Assembly: GCA_009801085.1 (NCBI GenBank)
Contig: VNWV01000023.1
Coordinates: 124,001 to 188,000, forward strand
Source: Lasiodiplodia sp. COLG20
Lineage: Eukaryota; Ascomycota; Dothideomycetes; Botryosphaeriales; Botryosphaeriaceae
Reading direction: 5' to 3'
Length of the DNA: 64,000 nucleotides
The notes beneath the pieces are model-generated. The model was not told the origin of the DNA, did not search any database, and was given only the letters and a program-made list of their open reading frames with translations. The translations under genes were made by a program, and so were the position numbers. This document shows positions 32,917-45,031 of this stretch, one piece after another; positions within the stretch are counted from its first letter, which is position 1; every line of letters starts with the position of its first letter.

Positions 32917-35473
32917 GCCAAACATTCACAAACCCCTCTGTCTGCCCACAATTCAAGCCCGACACAGCTGTTTGGGTGTGTCATTTGCTTGCACACTTAA
33001 TTCAAACCTTCATTGTTTGCAATTTTGCTTCTACATACATACTTATACATTCATGAATGACACGTATATTATCAAATTCTCGCTTCTTCACAATGCTGTG
33101 TTTACAGATCATTAAAGTGGTGTACAGTGCACTAACATGTATCTTTGGCTCATGGGGCATCATCTGTTGAAGCGATGTCGAATTCCACAATGTGCCAAAG
33201 CCTGCCAGTGGAGATCTTTGATCTGGTATATTCTCGCTTTGCAAGCTGGGAGATCCACGATGAGATACGAAATAAAAATGTTACCCTTAGATGACCCGGT
33301 TTATCTTCTACGGTGAAACTACCACCAGTAGCATGATTCTTATATGTTCCATATCGTGTCTGCGAGTCAACGTATTGTTATGCTCTGGAGATCTAACGAT
33401 GGTGTTCATCATTATTCCATGGTTTGGGGCGTAGACAGCAGATCAACTCGCTGATGAAATGCAACAATTTTCAAGAGTGTCCCGTCGTGCCATGTGGCAA
33501 TTTATCTCCCTTTGTAGGCACAACGGCAGTAAGGCTTCCTTATCATTGCAGAAAGCTCAGGGAAGTTTTTCCTTGATAGTTCGGAGGATCAACCTCATGG
33601 GCGCTTCTGATAGCGGTTGTCATGAGCCTTCAGAGGCTCGCTGATTTATACCTTTCGCCGCACGGCAAAGCAATGGCTACTACTACACGTGCTCGGGGGA
33701 AATGCACGTGCTCACAGAGGTCTAAGTAGCAAATCTCAGGATCATGTCACATGCCACCACTCGACAGCGCACGATGACCTTGTGATCCAGTCTTGGTATG
33801 TACATAAACCAGTGCATTGGAGTTTTCATGTTTCGATTTCCGAATTATCTGCCACAACTGTGGACCAACAGTCCACTACTACATTTGAGCTCACGACTGT
33901 TTGGAAGTGAAGTGAAATGTATTATGTGCTCCGGGGCCCCTCTGCGCGTTGTTTTCGAAAAACATTCTCTTGAGTGATGACTATATCTTTTGAATAACAC
34001 TCCGCAACGATAACCTATCTTGCTGAGACTCAGCATCTTCTTTCAGATATCTGTATCCATCTCATTTACTCCACGTGATGTTTGATCTGACAGAGCAAGT
34101 CACTGAAAGGCTTGCCGAATAGAAACAACGGGCACGAACCAGACAGTAGCTTTCCGGCTACCTCTTCTGTAATTTACCTCGAGGTCAGGTGAATTTCGTA
34201 CAATCTACTATCTCTCTGTCGACGGTGACGTTTTAAAGTCAAGCAGTGATACGCAAACTGTGAGCCGAATGATGGGCGCGTGATCTTCGTAGCAGCCGCG
34301 AGGAAGCTCTGTTAGATGGATTCAGTTTACATAGACAGTATAAACCACAGTCTGGACGTGAATTTATAGTTTGATCTGCACTTACGCCTAGACAATTCCT
34401 TTAGCTACCCATAACGTTAGTTTGACGAGTGCGCTTCGACCCAGAAAATATGAATCAGCACGTTTATCAGCTTCCTCGCCTTGCATTTCTCACTGGCATC
34501 ATCCCATATCCGCCTTCACCATCATTCCTCCCCGCAGCTCTGCATCACCCTCTTCAGCACAGCATCGTCAATCATTTGCCCCGGTCACCACAAAAATTCC
34601 GCCTGGGAAGATTGCGAGAGTAGGAACCAACACAAAGACACCCCGGACAAGTGGGCATCCCTCAATTGCGTTTATGAAGCATAGAACCTACGTCCCATGC
34701 TTTTCGATATTCCAACCCAGTAGCGAAGCGGCGTTGCCTTTTATACCCCAGCCGCACTCGGCTCGCTCCGCCACCGCCAAAGTACCGCACGTGAAACAAC
34801 TACTGATCCACGTGCCGTGTTTCCCGTCTACCCTTCGCGGACGTAATACCGTCATACTGCCGTGCATCGTGGTGTAGATATTCACGTGCCTTTCCTGGCA
34901 AGAAAGCAAGTACACTGGCTTGCCGGCCGCAAGCATTGACATATGGAAGGTCGATTTGCATGGCCAAGGCCTGAATTCAACGTACAAGCAGAGAAAGTTA
35001 TTCCTCTCCCAAGAATCCATAGTGATCTACTTCGAATACTCTCCAGCTGAAGAACGTAGAAAGCACTCGAACAGCAATACACGCATTCTTCCTTTCTTCC
35101 TCACAAGACATTGGCTTCGACCGAGAAATCTATCAGCGGAAATACCTATGCTCGTAGCGGATCACCTCTCCCATCATCCATCCCTCCCTCCCAGTACAAC
35201 ATATCAAGACAGTGACGTTAACAGCAAAATAGAAAAAAAAAAAATCCAACGCCAAGCAGAAAAGATCGCAATCAGTTCTGCACGCCATGCAAAGCCAAAA
35301 CCAAGACGAGGAGGACCCTTCCCTAGAAAAAGGTATAGGAGAAATGAATAACGGCCCTGAATCTGTGTCTGAACAACGGAAAAGTAGTAGTTAAAAGATG
35401 AAGTTCTCCCTGGCTCCCCTCGCCTTCCCTCGTTTCCAAAAAGAAATATTTTTCTCCTCCTCCCATCACTTTC
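32917..35473. other. Gene-poor interval downstream of the NLP gene
   Basis: 2.56 kb without a supported gene. Several frames of 60-150 codons exist (for example 34422-34877 and 34920-35351) but have no domain features and biased, unconvincing composition. An A-rich tract lies at about 35228-35245. Confidence 0.45.
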
Positions 35474-37155
35474 TTAAACCCTCACTCTTCCCTCTTTGTG
35501 CCTCGGACTCTCTGGCTCCGCATCCGTGCTACCATCCAGATTCGCCGCATCCTCCTCATCGCTGATCAAGCCCTCCAGCTCAAACTCTTCCGCGTCGCGC
35601 AGGCGCTGGGCGTCGGATCTCGAGTGTGGGCGACGGGCGTGGCCGTTAAGCTGGCCGCGGCCGCTCTCGGGGTCGGGCTTAGTAGATTCCGGCCAAGCCC
35701 AAGTGGCGTACATGTGGAGGAGCATGTTGACGACTATGGATTATCCCTGTTAGTGTCGTGTTTCACGTATATGAAGACGCATAAAGGGGTTGACGTACAG
35801 AGGTAAAGAAGGAAGGCAACGCCGTAGAGAATGAGGACGTAGGAAACGTGGGTGACGTGGGCGTCGGAAAGAAGCGCCATTTGCTCCTCAGTCGCGCCCA
35901 TAAAGAGGAAACCGGAAGTGTAGAGGAGCTGTAGAAGTTAGCTTGAGTAGTGCGGGGGCATGGGAGTTGAACATACGAAGGGAGGAAGGTGTTGCCAGCT
36001 GTTAATCTCGGCGCCGTCGTCAGAGACACCATTCTTGTCCTTGAGGACGAACGAGATTTCGATGATACGGGTGAGGCCGGCCGCCATGAGGGTGTAGCCG
36101 AAAACGGTGTGGACCATGGTAGACAGAGGCAGCGTCTGTGGGTGAGCGGACATTGCGAAGCCAGTGAGAAGAATAACGATGCCAGGAATGAGGTTCCTCT
36201 TGGGCCTGCCGTCCCTGCTCCTGCTCAACCAGATACCAAGGAGACCAGCACACCACCAGACGATTCCCATGGAAGTGTGTTGTAGGTCGTTATGAACCCA
36301 AGGGCCTCCCCAACGATGCTCGGTGAAAGTGTTGACGCATCCCCAAGCCGCAATCATGACCGAGTCGAAGAACTCCTGGCTCCGTCCGGAGCGCTTCAAC
36401 CACGCCTGCCCGACCAGGAGCAGAATGGTCATAATAATTCCATAGCCAATGAATGCGCTGCCCATGATGAAGTGCGCCAGACATTGGCCCATGTGGTCAC
36501 CGCGGCAAAATCCGAGAGAAGTGATGCCGCCGAACAGCATCTGGGCCCAGGCGGCAACGGGAATGAGCTTGCCCACGACGCCGTGAGCGGGGACAACGAA
36601 TCTCCTGATCTTGCCTTGGATTCCCTTCTCGAGGTGGAGCTTAAGGTAGACGCCGAGGATAACTTGAGTGAAGACCATCCACATCAACCATGGGGCGAAG
36701 CTGCCGTGTACACCTGGCGCAAATTGACGACCCTTGTGCTTATGTCCGAGCATGTATCCGACAATGGCCATGACGGTCGCGACCGATTGGAGTGGTACAT
36801 GCCACCTCGAGCGAGTGATCTAAACAGGCAGGTGAGTGGAACCGCTGCGTAAGCGGGAGAGGGCGGGATTGAGGAAAACGCACGCCCAAGACCATGCCCG
36901 TGGGGTATAGCACGCCCCAGGCGAGGGATTGAAGGAGAATGTGTATCCATAGAATAGCGTCCTGTTTGGTCCATCAGTATACGATTCCAGCAGGCCGACG
37001 CGGGGGAGTTTGGCGGTGTAACGCACTATGGGATCGGATGAAGCGTACTGGCCCTCAGGGATGTTGTCCATGTGGTGTTCGTGTGCTTTGGTGGTGGCAG
37101 CAAAGCAGAGTACTGCCAGGCCAACGGCGCGCGCGGGCTTATAGACCGCCCTCAT
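35474..37155 (-). CDS. Ytp1-family multi-pass membrane protein (DUF2427 plus Ytp1 domain)
   Basis: Encodes 479 residues in five exons (37155-37027, 36961-36884, 36819-35977, 35928-35799, 35733-35474). A signal or anchor sequence (AVGLAVLCFAATTKA) precedes a His-rich segment, HEHHMDN. The DUF2427 part then reads DPIDAILWIHILLQSLAWG, LYPTGMVLG and SRWHVPLQSV, which appears only after splicing the first two introns. The long exon encodes the Ytp1-like C-terminal domain with several helices (FIMGSAFIGYGIIMTILLL, HRWGGPWVHNDLQHTSMGIVWW). The conserved histidines recall cytochrome b561-type heme ligands. The cytosolic tail is acidic. Ytp1 function is not established. It is divergent from SWI5. Confidence 0.88.
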
Positions 37156-37519
37156 GATGGGTGGACTGTTGCGACGGGGATGAAACAGAAGATGTACGCT
37201 GGGCAGCCGAAGTCCGCGACGGACGGTGCAGCAGCGACGGGAGGCGAACCAGGATGCGACAGGGAGTCGGGCGGCTCTCACGGGGAGAGGTTGTTTACAA
37301 AGAGAGGCGCGGAAAGTAGAGAAGATCACTCCGGAAGTGAGAGTTGGCTTCGCAGTGGAACGGCACGAGCATCCGGGACGAGGCGGCGTTCGCATACGCA
37401 ACGCGCGAGTCAGTTAGTCAGCACTACCCACCCTGGTCGCCGCTGCATCATAGCCTGCCTTATCCGCTCAGGGCCCGCATGCATGGATGCTTCCCGCAAC
37501 AAAGCCCACCACTGTCAGC
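37156..37519. other. Divergent promoter Ytp1-like / SWI5
   Basis: 364 bp between two divergent start codons. No other gene is supported. Confidence 0.4.
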
Positions 37520-38054
37520 ATGGATTCGAGCAATGCACGCCGTGATCAACGCGACACAGTGGAGCCGGACTCGTCACTGGGGAATGAAGGAGCGACAAGT
37601 CCCCAGATGCGCCCGCACGGAGACAAACGCCTGGTACGTTGTGTATTCGTGTCGTTTATTTTAATTCTCCTATCGGCGTTTTCGCATTACTGACCTAAAG
37701 CCCCAGCCGAACGCGCAAGCCCGCACGGCCGCGCTCCAGGCCACGCTCGCCGATCTGACCGCGCGGCGCGCCGACGTGCTTAAAGAATTGACGGCCATTC
37801 CCTCTGTGGCTGCAAAACTCCCCTCCCACGCGGCTGCCACGAATCCCGCCGCCAAGTCCGAGGCTGACGCCAATGCCGAAAAGGATGCCGCGGTCCAGGC
37901 TGCAAAGGACATCGTCCAGCAGCACATCCGCCGTCTGCAAAACTACAATGAAATGCGCGACATTGGCCAAGGCTTGATGGGCATCATCGCCGAGTCCAGG
38001 GGCGTAAGAATCAAAGAAGTCCAAGAGGAGTTTGACATTTCCGCCAACGACTGA
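37520..38054 (+). CDS. swi5: DNA recombination accessory protein Swi5 (Sae3)
   Basis: Encodes about 153 residues in two exons (37520-37633 and about 37707-38054). The C-terminal half is a clear Swi5 domain: a coiled-coil, then HIRRLQNYNEMRDIGQGLMG, IIAESRGVRIKEVQEEF. Swi5 pairs with Sfr1 (Mei5 in yeast) to stabilise Rad51 and Dmc1 filaments in homologous recombination. The acidic and polar N-terminus is not conserved. The acceptor could be AAG at 37700 or CAG at 37706, differing by two codons; I favour the second because the first is very close to the ACTGAC branch point. An in-frame ATG at 37487 is a weaker start by context. Confidence 0.85.
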
Positions 38055-38695
38055 GACAAAGGACGCGTGCGTTCTCGAATTGCGCTTCCGATGAGCTGGG
38101 CTTATTGGCGCTTGTGGCGCTCTGTGAAAAGGTAGACATCCGCTTCTGCAGACCCTGTGCAACATTAAGGAGGCGCTGAACTCGAGCGACAGGAGGCTGC
38201 CTACAAATTACGACGGCCATATCGGTAGCCTGCTCGTTTATGAGTGACGAGGCTGTGCTTCGCTTGCTGTCCGACAGTCAGCTGGCTGGCAAACGACCAG
38301 GCTGATGGATGTGCTGTTGCACCCCGCTCCTGGTGTGAGGTCGCACTCAGCTACTTTAGATGAAACAGCGTTAGGGCGGTGTGGAGAAAATGCTCTAAAT
38401 TCGTAGTGTGACCTCTGTACGATCGCCTTCTATCGCTATGCCGAAAATGAACCCAAGCAAGAAAGATGTATACGTAGGATATTTTGATCCGCTGCGAGCC
38501 TCATGGACGCCAAGCAAATGCCTATATTCCTGGCTTAGAACCTTGGAACCCAAAACGCCTCGCTGCAAATTAGAAGAAAGCCCTAGGGCTGGCGGCAGAT
38601 GCCGCGGGGTGGACGTATGAAGATGCGGAGAGACTGAAAGCCATGCAGCAATGCAAAAGTCAAGGAAATCATGTCGTCGGCAACCGAGTGTTGCG
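38055..38695. other. Intergenic region between convergent SWI5 and CDC34
   Basis: No gene is supported. It should hold the two 3' untranslated regions. Confidence 0.35.
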
Positions 38696-39608
38696 TCAGG
38701 CCTTCTTCTTCCCGTCGTCACTGGCAGAGTCGTCCTCGTCCATATCCTCATCGAACTCCTCGTCGTCGTCGTCCTCGGCGTCAAAGTCATCCATGTCGGA
38801 GTCGGAGGCGCCAAAGTCCGAGTCGGCATCGCTGTCTTCCCACTCCATGTAGATGTCGTCATTCTTCTTCGACTTGAAGGCGTCCTCGTGGGTAGGCATG
38901 ACGTAGCCTTCCGGAATGTCCTGTTTGCTGACGTCCAGATCCTTCTTGACCATCTCCTTGTATTTGGCAGGGTCCTTGCGCAGCATAACACCAGCATCAA
39001 CGTTGGCGGGAGACGAGGGCTCGGCGTCATCGAGTAGGGACAGGATGGAGAGCAGGACCGACTCGACACGCTGGGCTGGCGACCAGCGTTCGGATGCGAG
39101 TTCGCCGGACATCTCGTCATCGCCTGGCGGGTGGAGAATGGAGATGCAGAGACGACCATCAGGGTACACGTTGGGATGCCAGAGCGGGCGCATGAACTTG
39201 AAGTCTGGGCTAATGAGCGGGGTTCCGGGTGAAGGATGACCGAGCATGCTCACCTGGCGGGCTGAAGGGATAGTTCTTAGGGAAGTTCATCTTGGCCTTG
39301 AAGTATCCGCCATAGTAGATGGAGTCCGGGTTCAGGACGATAAGGGCGACATCCCACTCGAAGATGTTCTCGTTGACGAGCTGCGAAAGGGGCCGGTCAG
39401 TACGCGTGACGTGCCTGGCGGGGAAAGGGCGGCGGCTAGAGCTACAGAAACGAGAAGGTGCGCAAGAGGCGTTCTCCCTAGATAGGGTCCACGGATGCGG
39501 TCGAAGCAGAGGAGAGAGCGGGGGCGATAAGGGACGGCTTACATCGATGTTGGTCCACGACTCCTGGGCGAGGGCCTTGTACTCGTTCATCAACACGCGC
39601 TCGGCCAT
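38696..39608 (-). CDS. cdc34: Ubiquitin-conjugating enzyme E2, Cdc34 type
   Basis: Encodes 233 residues in three exons (39608-39543, 39380-39254, 39204-38696). The UBC fold holds HPNVYPDGRLCISILH with catalytic Cys84. It is followed by the acidic loop insertion PGDDEMSGELASERW, found in Cdc34/UBE2R and UBE2G enzymes. The C-terminal extension is strongly acidic (DMDDFDAEDDDDEEFDEDMD) and marks Cdc34, whose tail binds the basic canyon of cullin in SCF ligases. SKQDIPEGYVMPT also matches the Cdc34 group. It builds Lys48 chains on SCF substrates and is essential for the G1/S transition in yeast. The first intron is 162 nt. The tail ends in a short basic KKKA. Confidence 0.94.
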
Positions 39609-40945
39609 GGTGACAGGGTGTGGCGGGGGGCAGCAACGCGAGGGTCGGCGGGAGGGTGGAGGTGGTGGAGGAAGGGCGCAACCGGGCAGAAGTTAAGAGT
39701 CGGGGTTTGGTAGGCGTGACCCAGCAAGGTACAGTAGCGTGGTTCCGCAATCGTCAGGCGGCGGCAAGGTCGAGGCGCATAAGGCTGACGGCAACGGCGG
39801 TCCGAAGCCGGCTAGACTGCGCGCGGGCGGATCAGCGAGCGCAAGCATTGCGCCCTTTCTCGCGCCCGCCAGCCCGACGCTCGCCGACGACCGCGGCGAA
39901 GGAGGCAGACTCTTCGCGCCGGCGCTGGCTTCTGAGCCATCGGCTACGCGCCCGCAGCGCTTCGCATGTCAGCCGCTGCGGGCCCCTGCGGCGCTAGCGA
40001 AGCGGGGGCGGATGCTGTGCAGGCGGCTGCGGCGCATGATGATGATGCGAGGATGCGGCGAGAAGCCCGGCGGCGGAGGTGTTGAGGGTTGAGCTGAAGC
40101 GTCGAGAGGGCGGTACTTACTCCAGCCCGGAAGCCAGTCTCGCTTACACCGCCTTCTACTCGACTCCCAGCATCTCGATCCTCCCGCCAAGCTACCGTGA
40201 TCCCGCACATTCCGCATCCAACCCTGACTGCATCTGCGTCAGCATGAACGCAACAGCTTTCGAGATCGGGACACAGATTGCTTGCAGCGCCCCCCCTGCC
40301 GGCCCGGCCCGAGACGCTTTCCGTTCCCACTGCTTGCATCTCTCCGCTTCCCTTGCCTGTCCAACTTTGTTGAAATCTGTACTGTCTTGAAGTATCAAAC
40401 AAAGATGGCCCTGGCTCCATCTGCGCCATTGAGCATCATAGTGGATCACAAAACTCTTCCTCTCCCAAACCAACCCCACCAGAAACATCTACTTATGCGG
40501 GTAATTGAGGCCTAAATCTAGGTGTTACTGGTTTATATGAAACACACATTCGGATGCGAATGTGCGCTTGAAGTGTCCATAGACAAAGTGCAGTGTCTTC
40601 CACGAGACATCAACGGCTATATTTTCGGTAACCTACAGTGGAATCACCATCCACACCTCTCCGCTTGTCATACCAGTACTGTGAGCTTACAATGTATTAA
40701 TGCCTAATAATAATGTGGTCTGCTGCGCAGGTGGATGCAGTTTGCAGAGGCACATAAGCCACTGCACCCGTGAGCTGCCTAGGCAGGACAGCGATAGCAA
40801 ATTTGGGCAGTATGAAAAGGCACCCAACGCCCCAAACATGCTCCAGGAAAATGAAGAGAAAATGAGCCGTCAAAAACATCCTCCTACGTACAAACTGCCC
40901 TCTTTGTTCCATTGTCCCTACTCCGCCCCACAACCACACAGTATC
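39609..40945. other. Intergenic region, GC-rich on the CDC34 side
   Basis: No gene is supported. About 39,720-40,080 is clearly GC-rich and yields many open frames by composition alone; these have no family features. The AT content rises after about 40,380. Confidence 0.4.
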
Positions 40946-41407
40946 CTACCACCACCTCGCTCTCCGCATCTCAAACTCCGGCTCTACTCGCTCCCTCCAG
41001 CACACCGCGCACAAATTCGAAAAGTTCATCGGCGGGTTGTGGCAGAATTCGCACTTGGTCGTGCCGCCCGCTCCCCTGGTCGGCCCTGGCGGCGGCGATC
41101 CCGGGCCGAGCAATCCCCTACGTCCACTTCCACCCCAACCGTCGTCGCCACGCCTCCTCTGCGGCGCTGGTCCTGGAGGCGGGTGGTAGGTTGAGAGGTC
41201 GGGGCGGGGTCTCAGGCACGGGATGAAGTCACGGAAGCGTCGTGGACTTCTGGTGCAGCACGGCGGCGGCGGCGACGGTGGCAGTGGTGCACCACGCCTC
41301 CGGCCGCAGTCGAAGTGGATGTGGCGATGGCGATGGCGGTGGTTGTGGAAGTGGCTGGGCATATCCTCTGCTGAGATGTATCGTTCGAAGGAACCTCCTT
41401 GACCCAT
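40946..41407 (-). CDS. Hypothetical His-rich protein with a C4 zinc-binding motif
   Basis: A single open frame of 153 residues starting at an ATG. I do not recognise a family. The N-terminus has a His-rich run, HFHNHRHRHRHIHFDC, which could bind metal. The middle is Pro/Gly/Arg-rich. The C-terminus has C-x2-C-x10-C-x2-C (CEFC...CAVC), the cysteine spacing of small zinc ribbons such as RanBP2-type fingers, although the asparagine is not at the usual place. The GC-rich sequence can hold chance frames, so the four well-spaced cysteines are the main argument. An upstream exon is possible. Confidence 0.45.
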   Translation of the reverse strand: MGQGGSFERYISAEDMPSHFHNHRHRHRHIHFDCGRRRGAPLPPSPPPPCCTRSPRRFRDFIPCLRPRPDLSTYHPPPGPAPQRRRGDDGWGGSGRRGLLGPGSPPPGPTRGAGGTTKCEFCHNPPMNFSNLCAVCWRERVEPEFEMRRARWW

Positions 41408-41871
41408 TTCTTGAAGGGGCCCCTTAGTGTTTTAATGGTAGCTGATGCAAAGAATATGCTTTCGTGTGCCGGTTTGCGTGTTAGATCTGGCGAGGTGAAG
41501 TTGTTGCAGAGATTTGATGGAAGAGTACGTTGGAACTATATCGACGACACGCGAAATCTACTGTTTCTTAAGTGTCGGGGGGTTTGTGTTTTCAGCTTTG
41601 GGATCTGTACATGTGGACGCGTATGCAGTTGTGTGGCACCCATTGTGTGTTGTCAGCGGAGGCCACAACGCGGCGCACATCGCTCAAAGGTAAAAAAGAA
41701 AGTTTTCGCCACATATCTGCGTTTGCTTGATCAGCACCTCAAAGCATGATGTTCAAACAGAACAGTCATTCTACTCAAGTCAGGCACTGTGTGCAACGCA
41801 ACCGATTTTATGTCGAAAGTGCCATTGCACATGAGGAAGTGCTTTTATTGAGCATTAATAGGACTCTTACA
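41408..41871. other. Intergenic region
   Basis: 464 bp with no supported gene. Confidence 0.3.
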
Positions 41872-42093
41872 TTACGCCCAGGGATTCGGGCGTCCTATGT
41901 CTGGTGGTGCTTCCCACTCATCATGCTTCTTAGACTTTTTACCATCACCACCTCCACGCTTGAAGCACGAAAGTCCACGCTTCTTAGGTTTCTCCTCTTT
42001 TGAATCCGATTTGCCAGATTTTCCCTTCTTGCGACGACTGCGGCGATACTCATCAGGCAGTTCATCGGCTTCGTAGGATTGGAATTGGCCCAT
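41872..42093 (-). CDS. Small lysine-rich hypothetical protein
   Basis: An ATG-initiated frame of 73 residues, MGQFQSYEADELPDEY..., ending in DIGRPNPWA. It has an acidic start, a long Lys/Arg/Ser-rich centre (RRSRRKKGKSGKSDSKEEK) and a C-terminus with a single cysteine. No domain is recognised. Its biased but ordered composition is more gene-like than the surrounding frames. The Gly at position 2 could allow N-myristoylation, but the following residues are not a strong signal. It could also be the last exon of a longer gene. Confidence 0.4.
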   Translation of the reverse strand: MGQFQSYEADELPDEYRRSRRKKGKSGKSDSKEEKPKKRGLSCFKRGGGDGKKSKKHDEWEAPPDIGRPNPWA

Positions 42094-42746
42094 TTCGTTC
42101 AAGCGAAAGGCAATTTAAGAATGTACAGTGCTCAATGTTTATTGATACTTGAGTCAAATATTGCTAGTTTGTTGACCGGTAAAGCTAGAATTCATGGATG
42201 CGGAAAGTTAAGGCGGCTTAAATATATTTTTCAAATCAAAATCAGGCTCTCTGATTCGCACGGGTCGAATTTTTTGAAGCGCAACAGTTCAACGTGTTCA
42301 AGGGAGGTGCTCTGCCTAAGTCAGGGACATGAAAATTTTCGGTGCTCTCTACGTGTCAGCCTTTTTGTCGTACGTGAGCAAACGCTTCGTATAAAACTAA
42401 GAGTCTACGTTTAGTCTACCAATGAACTCAAATTAAAGATTCAGGGGTCGTCTATCAGGTGCTAGATACCAGAACATGCGGTCTTCTAGGCAGAAAGGTC
42501 AATGGCTTCAGGAAATGTTGTCCTGTTTACTTCACCATTGTATCTTCAACAGTGTCCTTGACTTTCTATGAGTTGGTTGCACTATGCATAGTGACATCGT
42601 GGATGTGCACGAGCGAACTGGTATACCCATGCCAACTTGAAAATCTATACGCTGGAATGCACACGCTTCATCTATCTACCACTTCTCTTATATATCAACC
42701 CCAATGCCGAACGCTCCACAGGACCCTGTAATGCGATTCTAGTCTC
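42094..42746. other. Intergenic region
   Basis: 653 bp, fairly AT-rich, with no supported gene. It holds the 3' side of the permease gene. Confidence 0.3.
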
Positions 42747-45031
42747 TTAGACCTTAACGGGCTCCACCCCATTCTCAGTCTTTATATTACCCGACACATC
42801 ATGCTCATCATCCCACTTCGCCAGATCCTCCTTCTTCACTTTGACCAGCTCATGTGTAATGGCACCATCCGGCAACTGAATAACTCTCTGGCGCATCTCA
42901 TAGCCGCCGAGCCTCGGAAGCAGGTAGACCCAGACCCAGTAGTAAACGCCGCAGGTGAGGATGATGCCGATGCCGACAACGCAGTAAGTTGCGTACCAGA
43001 AGCTGACGTCGCCGCCCGTGGCGCCGCCCTCCGGCGGGTACCAAGGCATGACGAGTAGGAAGACCTTGACGAGCAGGTAGAAGATGACGGCCGCATCCCA
43101 GCACCGGAACTCCGAACGACCGACACCGATGCGCGCGCGCTGGCGTCGAATCAGGTAGACACCAGCGGCCATGAGGAAAAGGAAGAGGGAATCCGGGTAG
43201 CTCTGGAGGTCGACGACTGTTTGTTGCGTGTCAGCTCGTCTCGCCTATTTGGGCATTAAAAAGAGTGGTTCGAGGGCGAGCGTACCAAAGTTGAACGCGT
43301 CACCCGCGGGGGGAGCCAAGATCATCAGTATCGTCATGCCCCATTTGAGCAAGTAAGGGCCAATGGGTGTACCGAACGGTCGGGTACTGGCCCAGAAGGT
43401 GGGCCATGGAAGGACACCCTGACGACCAATCTCGCGGATAACCCGGGACTGGCCGATCAGTACGGAGACGAGATTGCCAAATGCGGACAGAACGACGAGG
43501 ATGTTGAGACCTTTGGCGGCGCGTGCGCCGAAGATGGCGGTGAAGAAGAGCGATGCTGCGACTTGCTTAGATTCCATGATATCCTCTTTAGGAACTATGG
43601 AGAAGAGGGTGGTCAATTAGTCAACTCTATTCACCTGAGTCTACATGGATAAGAGACCTCACTTACCAGCAGCAAAGTACGCGATGTTGCACAGCATGTA
43701 CAAGATGGCAACGATGAGCAGCGAGAGTGGCGCCGACTTCTTAATCGTTTTGACCGGGTTTTTGATTTCGTTCATCACGTTGAAGGCATTCTGGTAACCC
43801 GAGTATGCAAAGGTGATCTTCACCAGGGCATTGGCGAGGCCGTTACCATTGCTCGTGGTTCCAGAAAAGGCGTCCCGGAAATTGATTTTAGGGTCAGCCA
43901 CGGAGGTATGGCCGCCAAGGCATACGAGCCCAGTAATGCTTATGCTATTTGTACGTGTAAGCAGGCGACCCCCATTAGGGCTGATTATGAGTAAATAGTC
44001 CACTCACAATACTAGTGTTGCAACCTTGATGAAACCGATGATATTGGATAACCAAAGAGCAAGCCTGTTGTTCGCAATGAGTACTATGGGTTCAATCAGT
44101 GCGAGATTCTTTCACTCGATCGAGAGATGACTTACGAATCACAGCAAGTGTGTAACCAGCGACAGCAATTCCTTTCAACTCCCAATCGCTCCCCTCACGA
44201 TCTGTCATACGGAAAATATATTGTGCAAGCACTATTGATTCCTTGTCAGCGTCTCTTCCTACTTTTTTCTCAATCTCAAATGGTACTAACCGATAGCATT
44301 GCTGCTACTGAATGACAGGATGACGGTCTGCACGGCGAAGGCGACAGGGAAGAAGTATTTTGGTCGCGGGTAAGCCTGTTCAAGGTACACGACTTCGGCG
44401 CCGGAACGAGCTGGGAAATAGGATGCAAGCTCGAGATAGACACCTAGTGCACAGCAGGAGATGATGAAGCCAATGAACCAGTACATCAAACTGAGACCGA
44501 CGGAGCCAGTACTGCTTAGAATTGAAGCGGCTGCAGTGTGGTATTAGCTTGTATTCAGAACAAACGACAGGAGCATTAGGAAGCGCAAGTGGCAGTTTGG
44601 AGCACTGTATGATAACCCTTGAGCTAGTGATTGTCACTGTAGCCATTGAGAGCTTGACCAGTGGACTAGAAGCTATTCAAAATATACTCAAACACTGACT
44701 TCGTCCAGGACAGCTCGAGGAATCACGCAGAAACGCAAAACAGAAAGTGCGGACTAAAATAAACAGCACACTTACGCGTTGAGAAAACACCAGTACCGAT
44801 CATCTGTCCAATGTTCAAAAAAATGATGGTAAACCACTTGACCTCGTACCCAAGGGGTGAGTACGACTCAACAGGTGCGCCGGACGCCTCCTGATAGGTC
44901 GGAAGTGATCCATTGCCACCCTGTTCAGCAACATACTCGAGGCTGCCGTTCTTGAAAGCGGCCGACTCCCCTGAAGGGGAGGCGACGCGTTCGGCGATGT
45001 GTTTGTCGTCTGGGTCGTGGTGCAGCGACAT
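42747..45031 (-). CDS. Amino-acid permease, Mup1-like (LAT family)
   Basis: Encodes 574 residues in seven exons (45031-44776, 44530-44291, 44231-44136, 44083-44008, 43944-43667, 43594-43286, 43216-42747). After a polar N-terminal tail come 12 expected membrane segments. Landmarks are GQMIGTGVFST, the unwound first helix that binds substrate in APC-superfamily carriers, ELASYFPARSGAEVVYLEQ, SSSNAIVLAQYIF across a splice, FAYSGYQNAFNVMNEIKNP and GRQGVLPWPTFWAS. These fit the fungal high-affinity methionine permease group (Mup1) of the L-type transporter family. Mup3-like and other paralogues cannot be excluded, so I give no symbol. The 245-nt first intron is the longest. Lysines in the N-tail could be ubiquitin sites for endocytosis. 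Confidence 0.9.

Noticed and set aside
36962..36982. 21-nt intron (GTATAC...AACAG) in the Ytp1-like gene
   Set aside because: Too short to splice; a 65-nt intron with the same acceptor and donor at 37026 gives the family sequence.
42094..42102. Extra N-terminal residues for the small Lys-rich protein
   Set aside because: The frame upstream of the ATG at 42093 starts at TTG, not a credible fungal start.
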